From Candidatus Eremiobacter antarcticus (lineage in GTDB: Bacteria; Vulcanimicrobiota; Vulcanimicrobiia; Eremiobacterales; Eremiobacteraceae), in assembly GCA_003244105.1 (NCBI GenBank), contig QHBK01000006.1, positions 186,001 to 250,000 on the forward strand: a DNA stretch of 64,000 bases, given 5' to 3'. The notes beneath the pieces are model-generated. The model was not told the DNA's origin. It saw only the letters and a program-made list of their open reading frames with translations, and searched no databases. The position numbers and the translations under genes were made by a program. Below, one piece after another: positions 44,354 to 51,997 of this stretch (position 1 is the first letter of the stretch; every line of letters starts with the position of its first letter).

Positions 44354-44461
44354 TCAATGAAAGTGGATGACGCCGAGCACCAACAGCAACAGCAAGGTGA
44401 TCACGACACTCACCAAAAGTGAGCGAAAACATCCCATCCGGTTGTTGAAAAAGATAAACAA
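44354..44461 (-). CDS. 35-residue membrane protein
   Basis: A short gene read on the minus strand from a TTG at 44461, with GAGGAG 8 bases upstream. The product starts (M)FIFFNNRMGCFRSLL, and the second half (VVITLLLLLVLGVI) is a single membrane helix. The NNRxGC-then-helix layout resembles small conserved proteins I have seen in other high-GC bacteria, but I cannot name a family. Its upstream region carries a sigma-B-like promoter motif and a leader hairpin, strengthening the case that it is expressed. Confidence 0.6.
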   Translation of the reverse strand: MFIFFNNRMGCFRSLLVSVVITLLLLLVLGVIHFH

Positions 44462-44503
44462 GAATTCATCTCCTCAGATCGAGTTTCAGATGCAGCGCTG
44501 ATG

Positions 44504-44557
44504 GCCCCCGAGGGGCTCACACCAGGCCCGAATACCCCGCATTGAGCACCGGGAAAC
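44504..44557 (-). promoter_or_regulatory. Sigma-B-like promoter and leader hairpin of the 35-residue protein
   Basis: On the minus strand GTTTCC (44552-44557), a 14-base spacer, then GGGTAT (44532-44537), about 70 bases before the TTG start. In the leader a GCCCC-N3-GGGGC hairpin (44504-44516) follows the motif. The same spacing and -10 appear before the Mn catalase gene. Confidence 0.42.
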
Positions 44558-44809
44558 CGGCAGACCGGCGCGTCAGTACCGGTCATCCAAGAAAACGCCG
44601 ATTTCGTACGTGTTGGGCACCAGGACCTAATGGCCTCAGGCTTCTTCGGTTGTCGTAAGGCGTAAGTAAGTTATTGATGATGCTTGGTATCCTCAAGCTT
44701 TGGGACCTTTGATGCCAATGCGTGACAAGCGCAGGCGGGTTCTAGTCAACAAGAGTAGCTAGAAGATGCAAGCGACTACTAACTTGTGCGAAATGGATAG
44801 TTCCCTCCG
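44558..44809. other. Intergenic stretch before the pilus cluster
   Basis: About 250 bases with lower GC than the surroundings. I see no tRNA, no complete riboswitch consensus and no clear sigma-70 promoter; the pilus operon promoter must lie here. The sequence around 44660-44700 is AT-richer and is the likeliest promoter region. A c-di-GMP riboswitch was looked for because of the PilZ gene and not found. Confidence 0.4.
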
Positions 44810-46972
44810 ATGGCTTCGAGTAATGTCACATTGCTGAAACCGCCTGAAGCTCCGGGCAACCTCCGCTCCTTCCGCCGGCGCAAAGTCACGGTGAAGGTGG
44901 ATATTGCCAATGCCAAAGGCGACGGGATATTGGGCGATTCGATCGACCTGGGCATGGGCGGTTTTCGCTTCTGCTCCAAGAACGCACTGGCCGCCGGCGT
45001 CGAGGCTATTGCGAAGATCCAATTCTCGGGCGGCGCTACCATCCGCACGCCGGTGAAGGTCGTCTGGCAACATTCTTCCGAGGGCCTGCACGAGCACGGC
45101 ATCCGATTCGAAAAGCTCAGCAACGACGACCGTTTTGCGCTGCTCGACGCTGTGTACGCGCGCGCGGCGAACAAGCCGCTGGCTTCGGTTTTCGACGGCG
45201 CGTGGGATACCGTTGCCAAAGACGGCAGCTCGTCACTCGCGCGCGCCCTGTCGCCTGTGCACCATGCGTACTACCTCAAGCTGATCCGGCGCATTGAACA
45301 CATCCACTCGTTGTCAGAGGCGCAGACCGACCGCCTGTTGTTCGCCATCCTGCAGCAAGGGGAGAAGTTGGCCGACACGCTGCTCACGATGGAGCTCACG
45401 AGTTACGACAAGCTGGATAGTTACCTGGCTGCTCTGTATGGCGTGCCGTACCTCAACTTGAGCATCACGAAGCCGGATGCGGCCGTCGCGGATTTGATTC
45501 CCGAGAGCATCGCGTTCTCTCAGAACATCGTGCCCATCAAACAGGTCAACGGCAAATACATCGTGGCGATGTCCGATCCGCTCGACCTGCCCGGCCGAGA
45601 CTTGGTGAGCCTGCGGACCAAGGACCGGTTCGAGCTGCGCTTCTGTTTCATCGACGACATCGAGAAGGCCGCCAAAGATGTCTATCAGGCAGCCTCGCTG
45701 CACTCCGCCGACCGCCTCATCGACAAGGCGACCGCGGTCGAAGGCCCCGTGCAGCTGCTTCCCGAGTCAACCGATGTCACGGATCTCGAGACGCTGCGTC
45801 GGCTGTCAGACGCGACACCCATCATCTCGCTCGTCGACTCGTTGTTCCGCTCCGCGATCGAGGAGCGCGCAAGCGACGTCCATCTCGAACCGATGGACGA
45901 CACCATCTTCGTCCGCTTTCGCCTCGATGGCGTTCTCCATCAGATGCGCACCTTGCCCCGCAACATTCTTGCGGGCGTGGTCTCGCGAATCAAGATCCTC
46001 GCGCGCATGGACATCACCGTCCGGCACGTGCCGCAAGACGGCCGTCTCTCGATGCGCTACAACGGCAAGGACTTCGAGCTGCGCGTGGCATCGCTCCCCA
46101 CCGTCTTCGGGGAGAAAATCGTCGTGCGGTTGCTCGAGAAAAACCCGACGTTCAAGACGCTCAAGGCTATCGGTTTTTCCGAGCGCAACTATGAGCTGTT
46201 TGCGCCACTGATCCGACGGCCGCACGGCATGATCTTGTACTGCGGACCGACGGGCAGCGGGAAATCCACGACGCTGTTCGCCTGCATTCAAGAGATCCAC
46301 GACGGCACGGCCAACATCACGACGGTCGAGGATCCCGTCGAATACCGCGTGCGCGGCATCAACCACGTGGAGCTCAACCCCAAGCGCGGGTTGACATTCC
46401 CCACCGTCCTGCGCGCCCTCTTGCGCACGGATCCCGACGTTATCTACGTGGGTGAGATTCGCGACCGCGAGACGGCAGATCTGGCAGTGCGCGCCGCCTT
46501 GACGGGTCACTTGCTCTTCTCGACCTTGCACACGAACACGGCCATTCAAGCCATCACGCGCTTGGTCGACATCGGCGTCGACGCTTCGCTCATCGGTGCG
46601 TCGCTCGTAGGTGTCGTGGGTCAGCGCCTGATCCGTAAGGTCTGCGAGTGGTGCAAGGAGAGCTACACGACTCCTCCCAGTGACGCCGTGGTGCTCCGCG
46701 AGATCTTGCATGTGGAACATGCTCCGCTGAAGCTTTTTCGTGGGCGCGGCTGCGCGCACTGCCATGACACCGGATATTATGGCCGCTCCTCGGTCCATGA
46801 GGTCGTCGTCGTCGATGAGGAACTTGCTCGGCTCATCAGCGCCGGCGCCGACAGCAAAGCGCTCGCCGATTGCATGACAAAACGAGGTTTTGTAGATTTG
46901 CGCGCCGACGCGATCAGCCGCCTCATCGCAGGCGAGACGACCCTGTCGGAAGTCATGCGGGTGACGGTGTGA
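44810..46972 (+). CDS. pilB: PilZ-domain PilB/GspE-family pilus assembly ATPase
   Basis: A 720-residue fusion. Residues 18-118 are a PilZ domain (R19/R23 and the DLGMGG turn at 46-51, where the usual serine is glycine). Residues 165-300 resemble an MshEN/T2SSE-N domain (two Leu-rich motifs). Residues 320-720 are the motor: Walker A GPTGSGKST 479-487, Asp box TVEDPVEY 505-512, Walker B DPDVIYVGEI 541-550, His box HLLFSTLHTN, and zinc cysteines C612, C615, C648, C651. It powers pilus or type II pseudopilus assembly and could respond to c-di-GMP. It overlaps the next gene by 4 bases and leads the prepilin operon. Confidence 0.93.
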   Translation: MASSNVTLLKPPEAPGNLRSFRRRKVTVKVDIANAKGDGILGDSIDLGMGGFRFCSKNALAAGVEAIAKIQFSGGATIRTPVKVVWQHSSEGLHEHGIRFEKLSNDDRFALLDAVYARAANKPLASVFDGAWDTVAKDGSSSLARALSPVHHAYYLKLIRRIEHIHSLSEAQTDRLLFAILQQGEKLADTLLTMELTSYDKLDSYLAALYGVPYLNLSITKPDAAVADLIPESIAFSQNIVPIKQVNGKYIVAMSDPLDLPGRDLVSLRTKDRFELRFCFIDDIEKAAKDVYQAASLHSADRLIDKATAVEGPVQLLPESTDVTDLETLRRLSDATPIISLVDSLFRSAIEERASDVHLEPMDDTIFVRFRLDGVLHQMRTLPRNILAGVVSRIKILARMDITVRHVPQDGRLSMRYNGKDFELRVASLPTVFGEKIVVRLLEKNPTFKTLKAIGFSERNYELFAPLIRRPHGMILYCGPTGSGKSTTLFACIQEIHDGTANITTVEDPVEYRVRGINHVELNPKRGLTFPTVLRALLRTDPDVIYVGEIRDRETADLAVRAALTGHLLFSTLHTNTAIQAITRLVDIGVDASLIGASLVGVVGQRLIRKVCEWCKESYTTPPSDAVVLREILHVEHAPLKLFRGRGCAHCHDTGYYGRSSVHEVVVVDEELARLISAGADSKALADCMTKRGFVDLRADAISRLIAGETTLSEVMRVTV

Positions 46973-47397
46973 CGTTTGCAGTTGGTCAGGCTCGTGGGTT
47001 CACGCTCATCGAAGCCTTGATCGCCATGGTGATTTTGCTCATCGTGGTGCTTGCGATGGTCAACGTCATCCCACAATCGATGAACGGCGTGCAGCGCAAC
47101 CTCGAGCGAACCGAAGCAACCGCACAAGCGCAATTATACTTGGACATAGTCCGCAATTATTTGTCGAGCGGGGGCAATAAGGCGACGTTGCCGGCTGCTC
47201 CGACACCGGCCATCGACGCAGGCTCGAAGTACCAGGCCAGCCGGGCGATCACGGGCACCGGCAACTATGCTTTGGCCGGCGTTTGCACCGACCTTGGATC
47301 CGCGAGTTACGACTGCACCGTGACCGCGACGTGGACACAAGACGGGGCCACCCGCACGGCGTCCGTGGAGAGCTATGTTGCGAATCAAAGCCAGTAA
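46969..47397 (+). CDS. Type IV prepilin, PilV/GspI-like (cassette 1)
   Basis: Prepilin of 142 residues: leader VTFAVGQARG, processing site G|FTLIEALIAMV with glutamate at +5, hydrophobic helix to about residue 35, then a small beta domain. A cysteine pair (C105-type in VCTDLG and YDCTV) may form a disulphide. The GTG at 46969 overlaps the pilB stop by 4 bases. First of three genes whose order matches minor pilins PilV, PilW and PilX, which prime pilus assembly. Confidence 0.85.
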   Translation: MTFAVGQARGFTLIEALIAMVILLIVVLAMVNVIPQSMNGVQRNLERTEATAQAQLYLDIVRNYLSSGGNKATLPAAPTPAIDAGSKYQASRAITGTGNYALAGVCTDLGSASYDCTVTATWTQDGATRTASVESYVANQSQ

Positions 47398-48049
47398 GCG
47401 CCGCCAGCGCGGCACGAGCCTCAGCGAACTGCTCATCATGATGGTGATCTTCGGCCTCGTCACGGGATTCGTGGCAGTGTTCCTACGGCCGCTTTTGCAA
47501 GCGCCGCGCACGCAGCAGACCAAGGTCGACGCGCTGGAAGGCATCACCCAGGTCACCTACAAGCTGCAACGCGACTTGAGACAGTCTCATATGTCCGCGG
47601 TCTTTTCGTGCACGAATGCGGCTTCGCCCGTGTGCACATCACCAGGCGTCAATTTCACCGCGGCGCCCGTTGTTGCGATACTCAGCCCGCGCCCGGGCGG
47701 CACCGGGAACATGCAATGGGATTCAGTTTCGGGGTTTCCGGTTTGGCAAGGCTATCAAGTCTACTGGAGCGTGCAATCCGGCGGCATTAACCTTCTCTAT
47801 TACAAGTTTGCCAGCATCACACCAACTTCGGTCACGGCTACGGCCGAAGCGGGCGTGAGTGCTGCGGTGCATACTGCCCTGACTTCGGCGACACCAGGGA
47901 GAGCGGGCATCGGCATTCTGCAGCTCGACTTGCTCACCAACGCTTCGGCGAACAGCATGGGTTTGAGGATCACAGCGCAGTCAATAAAGGGCGGCCATAC
48001 GGGCACCGTGACCGTGCAAGCCAACACTGCCGTGCGAAACCTGAACTGA
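47375..48049 (+). CDS. Type IV prepilin, PilW/GspJ-like, with Thr at +1 (cassette 1)
   Basis: A 224-residue prepilin-like protein with leader MLRIKASKRRQRG and processing site G|TSLSELLIMMV. The +5 glutamate is kept but the +1 residue is threonine instead of phenylalanine or another hydrophobic residue. A membrane-helix stalk leads to a beta-rich head with one cysteine pair (SCTNAASPVC). It overlaps the preceding gene by 23 bases. The pattern ITQVTYKLQRDLRQS after the stalk is shared with the PilW-like protein at 49762 (LLYKLQRETRQS), supporting homology. Confidence 0.82.
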   Translation: MLRIKASKRRQRGTSLSELLIMMVIFGLVTGFVAVFLRPLLQAPRTQQTKVDALEGITQVTYKLQRDLRQSHMSAVFSCTNAASPVCTSPGVNFTAAPVVAILSPRPGGTGNMQWDSVSGFPVWQGYQVYWSVQSGGINLLYYKFASITPTSVTATAEAGVSAAVHTALTSATPGRAGIGILQLDLLTNASANSMGLRITAQSIKGGHTGTVTVQANTAVRNLN

Positions 48050-48063
48050 TGGGAGATGAAGAC

Positions 48064-49227
48064 ATGTGGACGCAAAGACCGGCTCGCAGCCAGCGAGGCT
48101 TCGCTTTGATATTCAGCCTGTTCATCATGGTGCTGCTCCTGATCACAACGTTGTTGTTGTTGCAGAACGCTCAGGGAACTGCGGCCAATACCCGCGCCAA
48201 TGAATTGAAGAACGGCGCGCTCAACGCGGCCGAAGCCGGCGCGAACAAAGCTATGGATGCGCTCGACGGCTCGTTAGCCGCGACAGGTCCCGGATCGGGC
48301 ACGTTGGCGAACGGCTATAAGTACAGCTATACGATCTATCCCAATCTTTCAAACGGCCCTCAGAGAACATACACGGATCCGCAGCTTGGATCGATTGTCG
48401 TGCCGTCGGCTATGGCAGCCATCGTTTCGGTGGGAACCGGACCAGTCTTGGAACGGCCGGTCACGGTCGAAGAGATCATCCAGGCTCCTGTAAATTTCAA
48501 CCTTGGCAGCGATGCGATTTTGGCGAACGTCGACATCAGCGGCCATTGGAATCATAAGATCGGCATTGAAGAATCTTCGCCGGGTGCCAACGACGCCAAC
48601 ATCCACGCCAACAGGAACGTCACGGCTGACGTTGGTTTCCTTCACGGGACTGCCACGGCGTCGGGCACAACCGACTCTCTAAACGGAAGCCCCGGGGGCG
48701 TCAACACTTCGCAGCAGTTCGTTCCCCTGGGCCAATTCCCGGCACTGATCCAGTACATGCAGAACCACGCGAGCGTGACTGTTAATGGAGGCTCATTGGC
48801 TTCTTCTTACACGTGTCCGGCCTATGTCGCGGGGGTCTTAGGCAGAGTTATCTTCTACAACGGCTCATTACATCCGAGCGGCCAAGCGAAGACGACTTTT
48901 ACCGGGGATTGCATTCTCGTGATAAACGGGGACTACGACCAAACCGGGCAAGCGTCGATGGCCTTCCAAGCATCACAGCATAGCATCATGCTCGTCAATG
49001 GCAATGCGTCATACGCGGGCAATGCAGCGACCTCAGCGCTGCTGTGGTCAAAAGGCGATATTACTCTTGACGGCAACGCCAACATCACCGGCGCCGTGGT
49101 GGCGGGTGGCTCTGTGAGTTTCGGCGGTGGCGGCAGCGGGGGTGGCTTTGAGTACGACCGGAGTTTCCTCAACTTCCAAGTCAACATCCCCAGCAAGATC
49201 AAGACGGCGGCGTATGCTGAGTATTAA
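48064..49227 (+). CDS. PilX-like minor pilin (cassette 1)
   Basis: A 387-residue PilX-N-type protein: leader MWTQRPARSQRG, G|FALIFSLFIMVLL, no glutamate at +5, then NAAEAGANKAMDAL, the AAEAGxxxA motif of PilX-like proteins. The body is a large beta-rich domain with repeated G/N/S strands and a glycine-rich GGGGSGGG loop near the end. GGGAG 8 bases before the ATG at 48064 supports this start over an ATG at 48049. Its end overlaps the next gene. Confidence 0.82.
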   Translation: MWTQRPARSQRGFALIFSLFIMVLLLITTLLLLQNAQGTAANTRANELKNGALNAAEAGANKAMDALDGSLAATGPGSGTLANGYKYSYTIYPNLSNGPQRTYTDPQLGSIVVPSAMAAIVSVGTGPVLERPVTVEEIIQAPVNFNLGSDAILANVDISGHWNHKIGIEESSPGANDANIHANRNVTADVGFLHGTATASGTTDSLNGSPGGVNTSQQFVPLGQFPALIQYMQNHASVTVNGGSLASSYTCPAYVAGVLGRVIFYNGSLHPSGQAKTTFTGDCILVINGDYDQTGQASMAFQASQHSIMLVNGNASYAGNAATSALLWSKGDITLDGNANITGAVVAGGSVSFGGGGSGGGFEYDRSFLNFQVNIPSKIKTAAYAEY

Positions 49228-49765
49228 GCCGGATGCGTTCTCCGCTCATCGGCGTTTTTTGGAAAGGCATCGGAGATCGTTTAGCCCTAATTCCACTCAA
49301 AGATGGTCAGCTTTGCGCGGGTTTTCGCTGATCGAGGCGATGGTGGCGATGGTCGTCCTGACGATTGCGGTGCTGGCGTTGACCACCGCCTACCCGTACG
49401 CGTTCGGACGGATCGCCGAGCGCGACGATGAACTGCAAGCAGTCTCTTTCGGCCAGCAATATTTGGAACAAGTGCGCCAGCAGGTACGAGCGGGCGCGAC
49501 GACCGTCACAGCCGCGACCACCCCGATCGATGCCGGTTACAGCCTGTCGTTCGGCGTTAAGAATTACCCCAGCCCGGGAGCTACTGCTTCGCCTCCGCCC
49601 CAGCTCCCCTCACCCGGTAATTTCACGGCCACCGCCACGTTCAGCCCTGCGCTCAACGCGACGAATAGTTCTTACGACGTCACGGTGACGGTCACGTGGA
49701 CGCTGCCTGCCGCTACATCACACTCAGTGTTGCTGCAATCAATAGTCACGCGGCAAGCGCCATGA
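49214..49765 (+). CDS. Type IV prepilin, PilV-like (cassette 2)
   Basis: A 183-residue prepilin with a long, basic leader of about 35 residues ending ALRG, then G|FSLIEAMVAMVVL with +5 glutamate. The head is short and ends with TVTVTWTLPAA, similar to the TVTATWTQDGA of the first PilV-like protein. It overlaps the upstream PilX-like gene by 14 bases. Fourth gene after pilB and the start of a second V-W-X triplet. Confidence 0.84.
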   Translation: MLSIKPDAFSAHRRFLERHRRSFSPNSTQRWSALRGFSLIEAMVAMVVLTIAVLALTTAYPYAFGRIAERDDELQAVSFGQQYLEQVRQQVRAGATTVTAATTPIDAGYSLSFGVKNYPSPGATASPPPQLPSPGNFTATATFSPALNATNSSYDVTVTVTWTLPAATSHSVLLQSIVTRQAP

Positions 49766-50427
49766 CAAAAACTAGGAATGCCGCGGTCCAAGGCGGTTAC
49801 ACGCTTATCGAGTTCATGATCGCAATTTTTATCCTCTTGCTGTTCTTCGCGGTGGGCTACCTGACGTTGTTCCCGATCATGTCGTATTTGAATTCAGGTC
49901 AAGCGAAGATCGCGACGCAGGCCAACGCTGTTCCGCTCCTGTACAAGCTGCAGCGCGAAACCAGGCAAAGCGACTACCGCGCGATCTATATCATGCCTGC
50001 AAGTGCTGCCACATCGTTGCCTACCACTCTCACGGACGTCACACGGTTTGCAGTGGCGACGGCGAAGATTGGGACAGCGGGCAGCTCATGTTTTCCCGGC
50101 GGCGACTTCGACACCGTACCGGGTTATGGCCAGCCCATGTGGCATGGATTCGAAGTGTTCATGCTTGAAAACGCGACGTTGAAGTGCGCGTACGAGCCGT
50201 TCAGCCCCGCACAGCAAGCCTTTCCGACGTCTGGCCAAGCGACGACCGCGATCAACTCCGCTTTAGCGCTGGCCAATCCCCCGGTGTTCGGCGCCGCCGT
50301 GCTCGACATCAAAATCAAAGCCGATCCGACTGCCTACGTCACGGACTTTTTGATCAAGGCGATTTCGACGGTGAACGGACGTAGCAACGCCACGACCTAT
50401 ACTGAAGATATTTTGACGAGGAATTGA
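49762..50427 (+). CDS. Type IV prepilin, PilW-like (cassette 2)
   Basis: A 221-residue prepilin: leader MTKTRNAAVQGG, G|YTLIEFMIAIFIL with +5 glutamate, stalk helix, LLYKLQRETRQSDYR, and a beta-rich head with cysteines in SSCFPGG and LKCAYE. The ATG overlaps the preceding stop by 4 bases. In the corresponding gene of cassette 1 the +1 residue is threonine; here it is tyrosine. Confidence 0.84.
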   Translation: MTKTRNAAVQGGYTLIEFMIAIFILLLFFAVGYLTLFPIMSYLNSGQAKIATQANAVPLLYKLQRETRQSDYRAIYIMPASAATSLPTTLTDVTRFAVATAKIGTAGSSCFPGGDFDTVPGYGQPMWHGFEVFMLENATLKCAYEPFSPAQQAFPTSGQATTAINSALALANPPVFGAAVLDIKIKADPTAYVTDFLIKAISTVNGRSNATTYTEDILTRN

Positions 50428-50428
50428 C

Positions 50429-51754
50429 ATGAACACTCAAGGCCAACAGCGTGGCATTGCTCTCATCATGGCGTTGGGGATCATGGCGCTATTCCTGGCT
50501 GTGGGAATCTTGCTATTGACGATGACCACGCAAAATTCGCAGAACTTCGGAAACGCGTATCAGAAGCAGCGTTACTACGACGTTGCTGAAGCCGGCATCG
50601 ACCGCGGGCTGCGCGACATCAATAGCGTTTTGCCGTCGCCTGGAGCAACCGGATATCTCACTGCGACGCCGGCACCGCCCGCTACGCCATCGGCTGACCA
50701 GACGCCGCTTCCCAACGTTCCCAACGTACCATATTATTATTCCTATTGGTACAACGCTAGCTCAACACCGACGAGCACACCCGATCCGCTCGGCGGCACA
50801 TTCGGCGTTTCAACGCCACATCCGGTCAATGTCCCCGCACACGGCGCCGTGATCTGGTCGCATACCACGGTCGGCGTGCGCGACGTCGCGGTAGAGGTGA
50901 TCGTGTCTCGCTTTAGCACTTCGACGACCAGCTGCGCCATCTGCGCCGGCGGCAGTGCCGGGGCCACCGGTTCTACCAACGTCACTCAGCCGGCTACGGG
51001 TTGCGGCAGCAATCCCAAGTACAAGATATGCGCTGATCCCCTCGCATCACCGCCGCCCGGTCCTACCGCAGTTCCTATCGTCGCCGGCGGTTCCTACACA
51101 TGCAACAAAAGCCCGTGCACATATGGCGAAGGTAATACTCCCAACCCAATCACTCAAAACGCGCCGCCCGGCTCAACCAGCGGCTTTTTGGCCTCTCAAG
51201 GGACCATCGACCAACTTTCCAACGCCGCCGCTTGGCAAGCGGCAGCGAACGGTTCTTCCATACGATTCATCGATTGCGGCGGATCCACGTGTTCGGCAAG
51301 CCAGTACACCGGTACGAACGCGCCCCAAGCGGGTCAGATAGCGTTTGTGAACGGAAGCATAGATTACTCAACGAAAGCGGTCAATTCTTACGGCGGTCAG
51401 TACATCGTCTCCAATTGTTTCAGCGTGAATCAACCCGGCTTCAAAGGCACGAGCGCAACAGCCGGCGTCACCGTGTTGGGAACCGATGCTCAGTGCAGTG
51501 GCAGCGCGATGAGTTTCTCGGGGGGCGGCAATACGAAAGAGCCGCTGTGGGATGGCGGAACTGCATATGCGGTTCGCGGCTCAATCTCGATCGCGGGCAA
51601 TGGTTCTGTACGGGCTTATAGTTTTTACGGAGCAGCGATTGCGGCCAACGATGTGATCGTGAGTGGCAACGGGTTGTTCGCGTGGGAGTCCTCTTTGGCA
51701 ACCCAAGGGCTGGTTTTTGGGCCGTATGCGATTGACTCGTTTACGCAATACTGA
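50429..51754 (+). CDS. PilX-like minor pilin (cassette 2)
   Basis: A 441-residue PilX-type protein: leader MNTQGQQRG, G|IALIMALGIMALF without +5 glutamate, then DVAEAGIDRGLRDI, matching the AAEAGxxxA motif. A Pro/Thr-rich stretch (about 75-125) precedes a cysteine-rich region with CAICAGG, GCGSNPKYKIC and CNKSPC, then Gly/Ser-rich strands. The ending is unlike that of the first PilX-like protein. Last gene of the operon; hairpins follow the stop. Confidence 0.82.
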   Translation: MNTQGQQRGIALIMALGIMALFLAVGILLLTMTTQNSQNFGNAYQKQRYYDVAEAGIDRGLRDINSVLPSPGATGYLTATPAPPATPSADQTPLPNVPNVPYYYSYWYNASSTPTSTPDPLGGTFGVSTPHPVNVPAHGAVIWSHTTVGVRDVAVEVIVSRFSTSTTSCAICAGGSAGATGSTNVTQPATGCGSNPKYKICADPLASPPPGPTAVPIVAGGSYTCNKSPCTYGEGNTPNPITQNAPPGSTSGFLASQGTIDQLSNAAAWQAAANGSSIRFIDCGGSTCSASQYTGTNAPQAGQIAFVNGSIDYSTKAVNSYGGQYIVSNCFSVNQPGFKGTSATAGVTVLGTDAQCSGSAMSFSGGGNTKEPLWDGGTAYAVRGSISIAGNGSVRAYSFYGAAIAANDVIVSGNGLFAWESSLATQGLVFGPYAIDSFTQY

Positions 51755-51782
51755 TAACGTTACCATGGCTCTCCGTCCAGTC

Positions 51783-51839
51783 AGCCGGTTTCAATAAGGC
51801 CGGCTCTTCTAATTTGACGCGCCTCGAAGGTCACGAGGC
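51783..51839 (+). terminator. Two hairpins after the pilus operon
   Basis: AGCCGG-N11-CCGGCT (51783-51805), followed by CTTCTAATTT, then GCCTCG-N7-CGAGGC (51821-51839), followed by TTCAGTAAATAATTAG. Neither has a full T-run; together they are a weak candidate terminator region for the pilus operon. Confidence 0.35.
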
Positions 51840-51920
51840 TTCAGTAAATAATTAGCCTGCTTCACGTTCCAACAGCGGTAACAACAGCGCGCAGAACGTA
51901 GCGGCCTTGCACAGACTCTA

Positions 51921-51936
51921 CTATCCGTCTGGATAG
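51921..51936. promoter_or_regulatory. Palindrome upstream of the RND pump
   Basis: CTATCC-GTCT-GGATAG, a perfect 6-base-arm inverted repeat 61 bases before the adaptor gene start. It could be an operator of a local repressor; no regulator gene is adjacent. Confidence 0.35.
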
Positions 51937-51997
51937 CGGGATGTCTGGAGTGCCGGACTTTCAACCCACGGCTGTAAAGCTATCGCCCGGAGGCGGA

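Noticed and set aside
44462-44809. c-di-GMP riboswitch upstream of the pilus operon
   Set aside because: I looked for the GEMM core because of the PilZ gene, but the conserved A/G core elements are absent in this stretch.
45806-46798. 330-codon antisense frame in the pilB gene
   Set aside because: No recognisable protein features and the opposite strand carries unmistakable ATPase motifs.
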